Source of the DNA: Pseudomonas iridis
GTDB lineage: Bacteria; Pseudomonadota; Gammaproteobacteria; Pseudomonadales; Pseudomonadaceae
Direction of reading: 5' to 3'
Assembly (NCBI RefSeq): GCF_017980685.1
Contig: NZ_JACXXO010000021.1
Coordinates: forward strand, 19,875-83,874
DNA: 64,000 bases
The translations under genes were made by a program, and so were the position numbers. A model generated the notes under the pieces. The model had not been told where the DNA came from. It was given only the letters and a program-made list of their open reading frames with translations, and ran no database searches. Each line of letters starts with the position of its first letter. Within the stretch, counting starts at the first letter, position 1. Positions 1 through 7,549 of this stretch are shown here, piece by piece.

Positions 1-548
1 GGCAGGTGCGGATGAGCGAGCGGCGTCTCGAACCAGCGATTGACTGACAAGCCAATCGGGATATCGGCCAGGGAAAACTGCTCGCCGCTGACATAGGCGC
101 CGGTTTTCTCCAGCTGCCGGTCGAGGATTTCCATGTTGCGCGACCAGTCCCGGCATCCAGCGGCCAATGCCTCCGGGTCTTGATAGTCCGGTGATTTGCG
201 CACCAGCGACATGAGCGGATACGACCACGAGCGGTTCAGCTCCGAAGGCTGCCAGTCCAGCCACTGATCGATGCGCGCACGCTCGCGCGCATCCGCCGGA
301 TAAAGGTGCGAACCGTCAAAACGCGCCACCAGATAACGAATGATCGAATTTGATTCCCACAGGGTGAAATCACCGTCCTGAATCACCGGCACCATGGCGC
401 AAGGATTGAGTGCGAGAAATTCAGGTGTGTCGGTGGATTTGAAGCCCGAGCCCCAATCTTCACGCTCGAACGGGATCTGCAGTTCGGCGCAGGTCCACAG
501 CACTTTGCGCACATTGATTGATGAAGCCTTGCCTAGAATTCGCAGCAT
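1..548 (-). CDS. Glutathione S-transferase family protein (3' end cut by window)
   Basis: The visible N-terminal 182 codons begin MLRILGKASSINVRKVLW and continue with a thioredoxin-fold GST N-domain: the NPCAMVPVIQDGDFTLWES stretch matches the conserved N-P-x-x-x-VP-x-(I/L)-x-DG...L-x-ES glutathione-binding motif, followed by the Ser-Ile-I-x-YL helix. The helical C-domain has begun when the sequence leaves the window. The start is supported by a strong AAGGAGG ribosome-binding site 8 bases upstream. GSTs of this kind conjugate or reduce electrophiles in the cytoplasm; the substrate cannot be read from sequence. It is followed on the complementary side by a short perfect hairpin and is not obviously in an operon. 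Confidence 0.85.
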   Translation of the reverse strand, partial: MLRILGKASSINVRKVLWTCAELQIPFEREDWGSGFKSTDTPEFLALNPCAMVPVIQDGDFTLWESNSIIRYLVARFDGSHLYPADARERARIDQWLDWQPSELNRSWSYPLMSLVRKSPDYQDPEALAAGCRDWSRNMEILDRQLEKTGAYVSGEQFSLADIPIGLSVNRWFETPLAHPHL

Positions 549-651
549 CGGGTTTCCCTCCTTGGTGGTCGTCGGTCGTGACAAATACCATAGTGCAATG
601 CACAAGGCCCACATGACGTGATGCTGTTTCACCTGAGAATGACGCTTGAAT

Positions 652-681
652 TGTGGCGAGGGAGTCTGCTCCCTCGCCACA
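652..681. repeat. Short palindrome (REP-like hairpin)
   Basis: Perfect 13-bp arms TGTGGCGAGGGAG and CTCCCTCGCCACA are separated by TCTG. This is a typical Pseudomonas REP-like stem. It sits between the GST start and the 3' end of the alpha/beta hydrolase and could stop or stabilise the hydrolase transcript. Confidence 0.7.
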
Positions 682-709
682 GGTTAGTGTCAGGTTTGAT
701 TGACCAGGG

Positions 710-1528
710 TTATCGGCTGAGAAACGCCAACAAATCCTCATTCAGCGCCTGCGCATGCGTCACCGCAAAACCATGTGGTGCACCGGCATAAACCTTGAGT
801 TCAGACCCTTTGATCTGCGCGGCAGCCTGTTTGCCGGTGGTTTCGAACGGCACGATCTGATCGCCGTCGCCATGAATCACCAATGTCGGCACATCGATCT
901 TCGCCATGTCCGGACGGAAGTCGGTTTCCGAGAAGGCAGTCACGCAGTCCACGGTGCCTTTGAGCGACGCCAGCAGCGCGACGTTCAGGGTTTGCGTCAG
1001 CACGCCATCGGAGACGGTCTGGCCCTGATTGGTGCCATAGAACGGCGCGGCAAAGTCAGCGATGAACTGCGCACGATCTTTCAGCAGACCGGCCTTGATG
1101 CCATCGAACACCGACGTATCTACGCCCTGCGGGAAGTCGGCTTTCTTGCCGAACAGCGGCGTCACTGCGCCCAGTAAAACCAACCCGGCAACGCGCTCGC
1201 TGCCGTGCCGGGCGATGTAGCGGCTGACATCCCCGCCGCCCATGGAGAAACCCACCAGTGTCACTTCACGCAGGTCCAGATGATTGATCAGTTGCGCGAT
1301 GTCATCGGCAAAGGTGTCGTAGTCGTAACCGGTCCACGGTTGATCGGAACGGCCGAAACCCCGACGGTCGAAAGCGATAGTGCGATAGCCACGACTGCTC
1401 AGGTATTCCATCTGGTATTCCCACATGTCGGCGTCCAGTGGCCAGCCGTGGCTGAACAGCACGGGCTTACCGCTGCCCCAGTCCTTGTAATAGATTGCGG
1501 TGCCGTCTTGCGTGGTGAGCGTGCTCAT
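710..1528 (-). CDS. Alpha/beta hydrolase, non-haem chloroperoxidase/arylesterase-like
   Basis: 272 aa. Starts MSTLTTQDGTAIYYKDWGSG, the usual opening of the cofactor-free haloperoxidase/esterase group. HGWPLD forms the oxyanion-hole region. The nucleophile elbow GFSMGGG carries the catalytic Ser, with an acidic residue in VIHGDGDQIVP and a His in GAPHGFAVTH near the C-terminus. The ATG at 1528 is chosen because CAAGGAGTTTCC precedes it; an upstream in-frame start lacks a ribosome-binding site. Family members hydrolyse esters or catalyse peroxide-dependent halogenation in vitro, and the natural substrate is unknown. The gene is divergent from an HxlR regulator across a palindrome, so local redox or electrophile control is likely. 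Confidence 0.88.
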   Translation of the reverse strand: MSTLTTQDGTAIYYKDWGSGKPVLFSHGWPLDADMWEYQMEYLSSRGYRTIAFDRRGFGRSDQPWTGYDYDTFADDIAQLINHLDLREVTLVGFSMGGGDVSRYIARHGSERVAGLVLLGAVTPLFGKKADFPQGVDTSVFDGIKAGLLKDRAQFIADFAAPFYGTNQGQTVSDGVLTQTLNVALLASLKGTVDCVTAFSETDFRPDMAKIDVPTLVIHGDGDQIVPFETTGKQAAAQIKGSELKVYAGAPHGFAVTHAQALNEDLLAFLSR

Positions 1529-1648
1529 GGAAACTCCTTGCGTCAGGGTTCTTCGAAGGGCGTGCATGGATTGCCGAAAAGGCAGCCTTCACTATCCCCG
1601 CAATCGCAACCGGTCACTTGTATGCAGGTGCTGGGTTGGATCTCGGCA

Positions 1649-1673
1649 TCAGGGTTGTATGATGCAACCCTGA
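1649..1673. promoter_or_regulatory. Candidate HxlR operator (9-bp inverted repeat)
   Basis: Arms TCAGGGTTG and CAACCCTGA form a perfect inverted repeat around a 7-base centre. It lies 39 bases before the HxlR start and about 120 bases before the divergent hydrolase start. Its symmetry and position suit a dimeric winged-helix regulator; binding is inferred, not shown. Confidence 0.55.
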
Positions 1674-1712
1674 GCCACAAGGCCGATCACTGGTTTGAGG
1701 GAGTACGTTGAC

Positions 1713-2162
1713 GTGAAGCGCAAAAGCCTGCAGGGCAATGCCTGCCCGGTTGCCCGGACACTGGACCTGATCGGTGACTGGTGGTCGTTGCTGATCATCC
1801 GCGATGCGCTGGAGGGCATACGCCGGTTCAGCGATTTTCAAAAGAACCTGGATATCGCCAAAAACATGCTCAGCGCCCGCCTCAAGGCGTTGGTGGAGCA
1901 GGGCATCCTGCAAACGGTGCCGGCAGCCGATGGCGGCGCCTATAAGGAATATGTGCTGACCGAACGCGGCAAGGCCTTGCAGACCGTGATTGTCGCGCTG
2001 TCGCAATGGGGCGGCGAGTTTATGTACGAACCGGGTGAGGCGGGATCAGTGATGGTCGATGCGAAGAATCGCCAACCGATCCGCAAGATTGAACTGAAGG
2101 CAGAGGACGGTCGCGTGTTGGCGGCGAACGAGGTGGCGACTCGGTTCGGCGTCGAGCATTGA
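1713..2162 (+). CDS. HxlR-family transcriptional regulator
   Basis: 149 aa. Contains the HxlR winged-helix signature: CPVARTLDLIGDWWSLLIIRD, then RRFSDFQ, then L-x-ARLKALVEQGIL, with the Y-x-LTERGKAL wing. A single Cys at residue 10 (GNACPV) is the residue often used for redox or electrophile sensing in this family. The GTG at 1713 is preferred because AGGGAG lies 9 bases upstream; a TTG six codons earlier overlaps that site. Divergent from the alpha/beta hydrolase, its probable target. Confidence 0.88.
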   Translation: MKRKSLQGNACPVARTLDLIGDWWSLLIIRDALEGIRRFSDFQKNLDIAKNMLSARLKALVEQGILQTVPAADGGAYKEYVLTERGKALQTVIVALSQWGGEFMYEPGEAGSVMVDAKNRQPIRKIELKAEDGRVLAANEVATRFGVEH

Positions 2163-2199
2163 AAAATCGTCTTTAACAGCGTCCTCGACGGACAAAGAA

Positions 2200-2236
2200 G
2201 GGGAGCGTTCATTCTGATGAATGCTCCCCCGTTTTC
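2200..2236. terminator. Bidirectional hairpin terminator
   Basis: Stem GGGGAGCGTTCAT / ATGAATGCTCCCC (one G-U pair) with a TCTG loop, followed by CGTTTT on the plus strand and by a T-rich TTCTTT on the minus strand. It separates the convergent HxlR and LLM genes. Confidence 0.75.
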
Positions 2237-2259
2237 AGTTACGGAGTGCGCAACGGTTT

Positions 2260-3303
2260 TCACCGAAACGCCGGCACCACATGCTTGATAAACAACGCCA
2301 ACGACTTCTTCTTCTCCTCATGCGGCAAGCTGTTATCACACCAAAAACTAAACTCATCCACCCCCAGTTCCTGGTAGTACTTGATCCGCGGAATAATCTC
2401 CTCCGGCGTACCAATCATCGCTGTCTTGTGCAAACTCTCCAGCTCAAACTCCGGACGCCCTGCGAACTTCTCCTCCGGACTCGGCGCAAGGAAGCCGTTC
2501 ACCGGCGTTTCCTTGTTGCCAAACCACGCATCAAACGTGCGGTAGAACCGCGAGATCGCTTTCGCGCCGACTTTCCAGCCTTCCGGATCATCAACGGTGT
2601 GCACGTGGGTATGACGCAGGACCATCAATTGCGGGCGAGCTACGTCTGGATTGTTGTCCAGCGCAGTCTGGAATTTGTTCTTCAGATCGAGGACTTCTTC
2701 GTCGCCCTTCATCAATGGCGTGACCATCACGTTGCAGCCGTTAGCCACGGCGAAGTTGTGTGAATCCGGGTCGCGGGCGGCGATCCACATCGGTGGATTG
2801 GGCTTCTGGATGGGTTTCGGCACGCTGGTGGACGTGGGGAATTTCCAGATGTCGCCGTCGTGGGCGTAGTCGCCTTGCCAGAGGGCGCGGACCACCGGAA
2901 CCATTTCTCGCAGGGCCTGGCCGCCGCTTGATGCGGGCATGCCGCCGGCCATGCGATCGAATTCAACCTGATAGGCGCCGCGGGCGAGGCCGACTTCCAT
3001 GCGGCCGTTGCTGATGACGTCGAGCAACGCGCATTCACCGGCGACCCGCAGCGGGTGCCAGAACGGCGCGATGATGGTGCCGGCGCCGAGGTGGATGGTG
3101 GTGGTTTTGGCCGCGAGGTAGGCCAGCAGCGGCATCGGGCTTGGCGAGATGGTGTATTCCATGGCGTGGTGTTCGCCGATCCACACGGTGCTGAAACCAC
3201 CGGCCTCGGCCATCAGGGTAAGTTCGGTGAGGTCTTCGAACAGTTGGCGGTGGCTGACGCTTTCGTCCCAGCGTTCCATGTGTACGAACAGGGAAAATTT
3301 CAT
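2260..3303 (-). CDS. LLM-class (bacterial luciferase-like) flavin-dependent oxidoreductase
   Basis: 347 aa, one TIM-barrel luciferase-like domain. Recognisable elements are the N-terminal MKFSLFVHMERWD, GFSTVWIGEHHAMEY (residues 36-50, the family's E-H-H segment), LGAGTIIAPFWHPLRVAGECALLD, and NGRMEVGLARGAY. The enzyme should use reduced FMN plus O2 to oxidise or cleave a small molecule. The ATG at 3303 follows CCGAGGAAGCG; an upstream start is unsupported. It lies downstream of a flavin reductase on the same strand, the usual two-component partner, with a REP pair in between. The pair is preceded by a TGGTATACCA operator shared with the cluster at 25-36 kb. The substrate is unknown. Confidence 0.88.
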   Translation of the reverse strand: MKFSLFVHMERWDESVSHRQLFEDLTELTLMAEAGGFSTVWIGEHHAMEYTISPSPMPLLAYLAAKTTTIHLGAGTIIAPFWHPLRVAGECALLDVISNGRMEVGLARGAYQVEFDRMAGGMPASSGGQALREMVPVVRALWQGDYAHDGDIWKFPTSTSVPKPIQKPNPPMWIAARDPDSHNFAVANGCNVMVTPLMKGDEEVLDLKNKFQTALDNNPDVARPQLMVLRHTHVHTVDDPEGWKVGAKAISRFYRTFDAWFGNKETPVNGFLAPSPEEKFAGRPEFELESLHKTAMIGTPEEIIPRIKYYQELGVDEFSFWCDNSLPHEEKKKSLALFIKHVVPAFR

Positions 3304-3343
3304 GACGCTTCCTCGGATTTTTTGTTGTTGTGGCCGCAAAACT

Positions 3344-3430
3344 GCAGGAGCGAGCCTGCTCACGATGGCGTAGTGTCAGTCGCTATCTGCTTGCCTGTAA
3401 CACCGCTTTCGCGAGCAGGCTCGCTCCCAC
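3344..3430. repeat. REP pair (BIME), GAGCGAGCCTGCTC family
   Basis: Two inverted copies of the REP core (GGAGCGAGCCTGCTC and GAGCAGGCTCGCTCC) enclose about 50 bases. It lies between the flavin reductase and LLM genes, where it may attenuate or stabilise the shared transcript. Confidence 0.85.
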
Positions 3431-3460
3431 ATTTGATCTGCATGAGTCTGGAGGTTTTGA

Positions 3461-3946
3461 TCAGGCCAGGACGGGCAGGGCGCCCATTTTGCCGTGGCAA
3501 TACACCAGCGGACCGGCGCACTGTTCGGGCACGATCAGGTTCTTCACCGCGCCGACCATGATCGCGTGGTCGCCACCTTCGTATTCGCGCCACAACTCGC
3601 ACTCGATCACCGCTGTCGCGTTGGCCAGAATCGGATTGCCCAGGTCGCTCAATGTCCACTCGATGCCCTGTGCCTTGTCCTTGCCTTTGCGGGCGAAGGC
3701 GTAGGCTTCGCTTTGCTGGCCACCGGACAGAACATGGATCGCAAAGCGTTTGTTCTTGATCAGTACCGGGTAGGAGTCGGAGCTGTAGTTGGGGCAGAAC
3801 AGCACCAGGGCCGGATCGATCGACAGCGAACTGAAGGCGCTGGCGGTCAGACCGACGATCTGGCCGTCGTCATCAAGAGTGGTGATGACGGTTACGCCGG
3901 ACGGGAACGAGCCCATGACTTGTTTGTAGATGGCGGCATCGATCAT
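3461..3946 (-). CDS. Flavin reductase-like FMN-binding split-barrel protein (copy 1)
   Basis: 161 aa, HpaC/RutF-type split barrel: FPSGVTVITT, then LTASAFSSLSIDPALVLFCPN (flavin contact), KRFAIHVLS, and the late ECELWREYEGGDHAIMVGAV with the conserved GDH that contacts flavin or NAD(P)H. It should supply reduced FMN to the LLM oxygenase encoded just downstream. The ATG at 3946 follows GAGGACTGCCCA. By eye about 70% of residues match the reductase at 32871-33356, so the two are recent paralogues. The TGGTATACCA palindrome lies 52 bases upstream. Confidence 0.88.
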   Translation of the reverse strand: MIDAAIYKQVMGSFPSGVTVITTLDDDGQIVGLTASAFSSLSIDPALVLFCPNYSSDSYPVLIKNKRFAIHVLSGGQQSEAYAFARKGKDKAQGIEWTLSDLGNPILANATAVIECELWREYEGGDHAIMVGAVKNLIVPEQCAGPLVYCHGKMGALPVLA

Positions 3947-3997
3947 TGGGCAGTCCTCGGGTGTTGTGACGCGATTGTTATGTATTTGTTGGTCTGA

Positions 3998-4007
3998 TGG
4001 TATACCA
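3998..4007. promoter_or_regulatory. GntR-type operator, site A (TGGTATACCA)
   Basis: Perfect 10-bp palindrome TGGTATACCA in the context GATGGTATACCAGTA, 52 bases upstream of the flavin reductase start. The same core recurs at 30505 and 36346. GntR/FCD operators have this T-G-G-T...A-C-C-A form. The likely binder is the GntR protein at 31527-32291. Confidence 0.65.
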
Positions 4008-4020
4008 GTATTTGTTCTTT

Positions 4021-4351
4021 GCAAGGGCTTTTAAGCGGAGCCGATAAGCGTGGCTTTTGCGTCGAAAAGGCGATGTTCAACGGGATTTGAATAGGCACGA
4101 AGTGGGTGAATCTAGTACGAACACTGCCCAGCCATTCACCGGCTACTTGCGTTTGCGCATAACGGTGGTCATTCAAATTGGCCATATCGATCCCCTTTTG
4201 GCCCATCGCCCACTGTGATCCATCTACGCGGTCAGCAAGAATCAAAGCCACAACGAAACGCCAGACCTTTTTACCCTTGGCTATCTTTAGCCACTGCCGT
4301 GTACAGAACATAAAAACCATCGAACTCACGTCGCTTTTTGGGAAAACAACC
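4021..4351. other. Non-coding stretch between flavin reductase operator and polyamine-type SBP
   Basis: About 330 bases with no convincing gene. A minus-strand frame opening with an SD-like GGGGAT at about 4185 would read through the reductase operator and shows no family features. The region should hold the promoter of the binding-protein gene at 4352. I see no strong hairpin or riboswitch in it. Confidence 0.5.
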
Positions 4352-5452
4352 ATGGTCACGATGAAACGTATTCTGGGTGCCACCGTGTGTGGACTGACGC
4401 TGCTGGCCAGCACGGTCCAGGCCGAGCAGCGCGAACTGCGGGTGTATAACTGGGCGGATTACATCCTGCCGGCGGTGCCCAAGGATTTCGCAGCGCAAAG
4501 CGGCATCAAAGTGACCTGGGACACCTTCGACACTAACGAATCTCTGGAGGCCAAACTGCTGACCGGTAACTCCGGTTACGATCTGGTGGTGCCGTCGAAC
4601 CAGTTTCTCGAGACCCAGATCAAGGCCGGTGTGTTTCAGAAACTCGACAAGTCGAAGTTGCCCAACTGGAAACACCAGGACCCGGAGCTCTTGAAGCTGT
4701 TGGGCAAGAACGATCCCGGCAACCAGTACGGCGTGCCCTACATGGTCGGTACGGTGCTGATCGGCTTCAACCCGGCCAAGGTCAAGGCGGCGCTGGGCGA
4801 GAATGCGCCGGTGGACAGCTGGGATCTGGTGTTCAAGCCCGAGAACATGGAAAAGCTGAAATCCTGCGGTGTGGCGATGCTTGATTCGCCGACGGAAATT
4901 CTGCCGCTGGCCCTGCATTATCTGGGCCTCGACCCGAACAGCCAAAACCCCGCCGACTACGAAAAAGCCAAAGAGCTGATGCTCAAGGTTCGCCCCTACG
5001 TCACCTACTTCCACTCCGCCAAATACATGACCGACATCGCCAACGGCGACATCTGCGTAGCCATCGGTTATTCCGGCAGCTTCTATCAGTTCGGCAACCG
5101 CGCGAAAGAGTCGGGCAATGGTGTCGTGGTCGACTGGCGCTTGCCGAAGGAAGGCGCGCCGATCTGGTTCGATACGTTCGCGATTCCGAAGAGCGCGAAG
5201 AACGTCGCCGAGGCTCATGAGTTTCTCAACAACCTGCTTGACCCGAAGGTCATCGCGCCGATCAGTGATTTCCTCGGTTACCCGAATGCGAACAAGGATT
5301 CGATGGCGTTGATCAACAAGGAAATCACTGGCAACCCGAACCTGACGCCGACCCCCGAGGCGCTGAAAACCCTCTACGTCGTCCAGCCACTGCCGCAAAA
5401 GGTTGAGCGTGTTCGCACCCGGGTCTGGACCAGCATCAAATCCGGTAATTGA
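4352..5452 (+). CDS. Polyamine-type ABC transporter periplasmic binding protein (PotF/PotD-like)
   Basis: 366 aa. A signal peptide (MKRILGATVCGLTLLASTVQA, cleaved before EQRELRVYNW) is followed by the family hallmark LRVYNWADYI and by YDLVVPSNQFLETQI, YGVPYMVGTVLIGFNP and VAIGYSGSFYQFGNRAKESG. The last part includes aromatic and acidic residues typical of the polyamine pocket. It should bind putrescine, spermidine or a related amine in the periplasm. It stands alone, with no permease or ATPase genes beside it, so it must share a transporter encoded elsewhere. The ATG at 4352 with GGGAAAA upstream is chosen; a second ATG at 4361 is possible. Confidence 0.88.
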   Translation: MVTMKRILGATVCGLTLLASTVQAEQRELRVYNWADYILPAVPKDFAAQSGIKVTWDTFDTNESLEAKLLTGNSGYDLVVPSNQFLETQIKAGVFQKLDKSKLPNWKHQDPELLKLLGKNDPGNQYGVPYMVGTVLIGFNPAKVKAALGENAPVDSWDLVFKPENMEKLKSCGVAMLDSPTEILPLALHYLGLDPNSQNPADYEKAKELMLKVRPYVTYFHSAKYMTDIANGDICVAIGYSGSFYQFGNRAKESGNGVVVDWRLPKEGAPIWFDTFAIPKSAKNVAEAHEFLNNLLDPKVIAPISDFLGYPNANKDSMALINKEITGNPNLTPTPEALKTLYVVQPLPQKVERVRTRVWTSIKSGN

Positions 5453-5465
5453 CAGCACGCAATTC

Positions 5466-5555
5466 TGTGGGAGCGAGCCTGCTCGCGAATGCGGTGGATC
5501 AGCCAACATAATCGTTGAATGACACGACGCCTTCGCGAGCAGGCTCGCTCCCACA
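5466..5555. repeat. REP pair (BIME), GAGCGAGCCTGCTC family
   Basis: Outer arms TGTGGGAGCGAGCCTGCTCG and its reverse complement bound about 50 bases. Located between the convergent binding-protein and TerC genes, where it can act as a transcript end. Confidence 0.9.
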
Positions 5556-5559
5556 GGGA

Positions 5560-6540
5560 TTAGGGTGACTGGTTTTCCGGCGCTTTGCCCTTCGTCGTGA
5601 TCAGGCTCAGCAGCACTGACCCGAAAATCACCCCGCCCACCACCGCCAACGACCATTCCACCGGCATGTGGAACCACGGCATCAATGTCATCTTGCCGCC
5701 GATGAACACCAGCACGATCGCCAAACCGTACTTGAGCAGGTGGAAGCGGTCGGCCATGTCCGCCAGCAGAAAGTACAGCGCCCGCAGGCCCATTATCGCG
5801 AAGATGTTCGAGGTGAAGACGATGAACGGGTCAGTGGTGACGGCGAAGATCGCCGGGATGCTGTCGACCGCGAACATCAAGTCGCTGGCCTCGATCAGCA
5901 CCAGCACCAGAAACATCGGCGTGGCCCAGCGCACACCGTTTTGCAGGACAAAAAACCGTTCGCCATGAAAGCCGCTGGTAATCCGCATATGCCCCCGCAC
6001 CCAGCGCAATAAAGGGTTTTTCTCCAGATCCGGTTGCTGATCGGCAAAGATCAGCATCTTGATACCGGTGATGATCAGGAACACCCCGAACACGTACAGC
6101 AGCCACTCGAACTGCGATACCAGCCACACCCCGGCAAAAATCATCACCGCACGCATCACGATCGCCCCGAGTACGCCGTACAGCAGCACGCGACGCTGCA
6201 ACTCCGGCGGCACGGCGAAGTAGGTGAAGATCATCACGAAGATGAACATGTTGTCGATCGACAGCGACTGCTCGATCAGATAACCGGTGAGGAATTCCAG
6301 GGTTTTCTGTCGGGCGATTTCGCCGCCGAATTCACCGTTCAGATACCACCACAGCAGCCCGGCGAAGCTCAGCGCCAGCAAGCACCAGGCAATGACCCAT
6401 GCCGAGGCTTCTCGCACTGAAACCCGATGCGCCTTGCGCCCGCCGAACACAAAAAGGTCCAATGCCAACATCGCAAGTACGAAGACGATGAAGGCGCCCC
6501 ACATCCACGGTTCGCCGATATTGATGTTCGTTTCTGGCAT
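5560..6540 (-). CDS. TerC/Alx-family integral membrane protein
   Basis: 326 aa with about nine hydrophobic segments. Family motifs are LALDLFVFGG (intramembrane Asp), EQSLSIDNMFIFVMIF with a conserved acidic pair, and LVLIEASDLMFAVDSIPAIFAVT in the second half. The acidic residues in these helices are the probable metal-binding sites; relatives such as Alx export Mn(II) or protect against tellurite. The ATG at 6540 follows AGGGAGCGTGAC. No yybP-ykoY-type Mn riboswitch is recognisable in the short upstream gap, unlike E. coli alx. Confidence 0.87.
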   Translation of the reverse strand: MPETNINIGEPWMWGAFIVFVLAMLALDLFVFGGRKAHRVSVREASAWVIAWCLLALSFAGLLWWYLNGEFGGEIARQKTLEFLTGYLIEQSLSIDNMFIFVMIFTYFAVPPELQRRVLLYGVLGAIVMRAVMIFAGVWLVSQFEWLLYVFGVFLIITGIKMLIFADQQPDLEKNPLLRWVRGHMRITSGFHGERFFVLQNGVRWATPMFLVLVLIEASDLMFAVDSIPAIFAVTTDPFIVFTSNIFAIMGLRALYFLLADMADRFHLLKYGLAIVLVFIGGKMTLMPWFHMPVEWSLAVVGGVIFGSVLLSLITTKGKAPENQSP

Positions 6541-6676
6541 GTCACGCTCCCTTGTTCTGGTTGTATCAGGGTCAGACGAGGCCATGCTAGCGACGTGTTT
6601 GGGCGAAAGAAAAATCGTTTATTTCTGGTTTAGAGTTCGGTTTTAACGAAGTGTTGACCCCGTGGATGATCGCGGA

Positions 6677-7465
6677 TCAGCGAAAAAACTCCCCCGGCGT
6701 CTCCCCAAACTGCTGGCGAAACGCTGCAATAAACGCCGACGTCGAGTCGTAGCCGCAGGCCAGCGCGACGTCGGTGACGCGTTCGCCTTTTTCCAGTGGC
6801 GTCAGCGCTCCGAGCAGGCGCAAGCGTTGGCGCCAGGCGCGGAAGGTCAGGCCCGTGTCGCGCAGGAACAGGCGCGTGAGGGTTTTTTCGGTGACACCGA
6901 ACTTCTCGCTCCAATGGCTCAGCGTGGTCTGCTGTTCGGGATGTTGCTCCAGGCTCTGGTAGATCTGCCGTAAACGCGGGTCTTGCGGCAGCGGCAACAT
7001 CAGATCGATCTGTGGCGCTTCGGCGAGTTGATCGAGGATCACCTGGGCCAGCCGTCCGTGTGGGCCGGATTGATCGTATTCCACGGGAACCTGGCTGAAG
7101 GCGCGGATCAGTTCGCGCAGCAAGTCGCTGACACCGAGCACATGACAGTGCTCAACTGCCCAACCGGCAACGCTGCAATCGATATACAGGCTGCGCATTT
7201 CGGTGTGCGGCGAACTGAATACCCGATGCGGCACACCGGCCGGAATCCATACGGCGCGCTCCGGCGGCGCAACGAAGCGTCCGGCACTGGTCTGGACCTC
7301 AAGCACCCCTTCAATGGCGTACGACAATTGCACCCACGGATGGCTGTGGCGGCGGGTCAGTGCGCGATTGGGCAGGGATTCAGTGCGCCCGTACAGTGGC
7401 CGCGGCAGGCTGGGCAGCCCGGGAATGCTGCGCCGAATACTTTTGACATGTCCTTTAGGCGGCAT
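6677..7465 (-). CDS. AraC-family transcriptional regulator with cupin sensor domain
   Basis: 262 aa. An N-terminal cupin-like half (RRHSHPWVQLSYAIEGVLEV, PPERAVWIPAGVPH) precedes a C-terminal double helix-turn-helix: LSHWSEKFGVTEKTLTRLFLRDTGLTF and VTDVALACGYDSTSAFIAAFRQQFG-TPGEFFR. This is the common Pseudomonas layout for regulators of transporter or efflux genes. The start at 7465 (MPPKGH) is the likeliest; the longer frame begins inside the divergent promoter region. It is divergent from an SBF-type transporter 84 bases away, its probable target. Confidence 0.87.
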   Translation of the reverse strand: MPPKGHVKSIRRSIPGLPSLPRPLYGRTESLPNRALTRRHSHPWVQLSYAIEGVLEVQTSAGRFVAPPERAVWIPAGVPHRVFSSPHTEMRSLYIDCSVAGWAVEHCHVLGVSDLLRELIRAFSQVPVEYDQSGPHGRLAQVILDQLAEAPQIDLMLPLPQDPRLRQIYQSLEQHPEQQTTLSHWSEKFGVTEKTLTRLFLRDTGLTFRAWRQRLRLLGALTPLEKGERVTDVALACGYDSTSAFIAAFRQQFGETPGEFFR

Positions 7466-7549
7466 CTGCAGGCTCTTCGGCGTTAGTCGGTAATTCCCGC
7501 TCACGTTAGAGTCGTCGGCACGCACTGGCAACCCCCGGATGAACACACC

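Noticed and set aside
3943..4185. Minus-strand frame starting MANLNDHRYAQTQ with SD-like GGGGAT
   Set aside because: It reads through the GntR operator into the flavin reductase start and shows no family features; conservation would be needed to accept it.
4271..5677. 468-codon minus-strand frame antisense to the polyamine-type binding protein
   Set aside because: Shadow of a well-supported signal-peptide protein; it also runs through a REP pair.
6541..6676. Possible Mn-sensing yybP-ykoY riboswitch upstream of the TerC/Alx gene
   Set aside because: I find none of the conserved loops in the 136 bases available.
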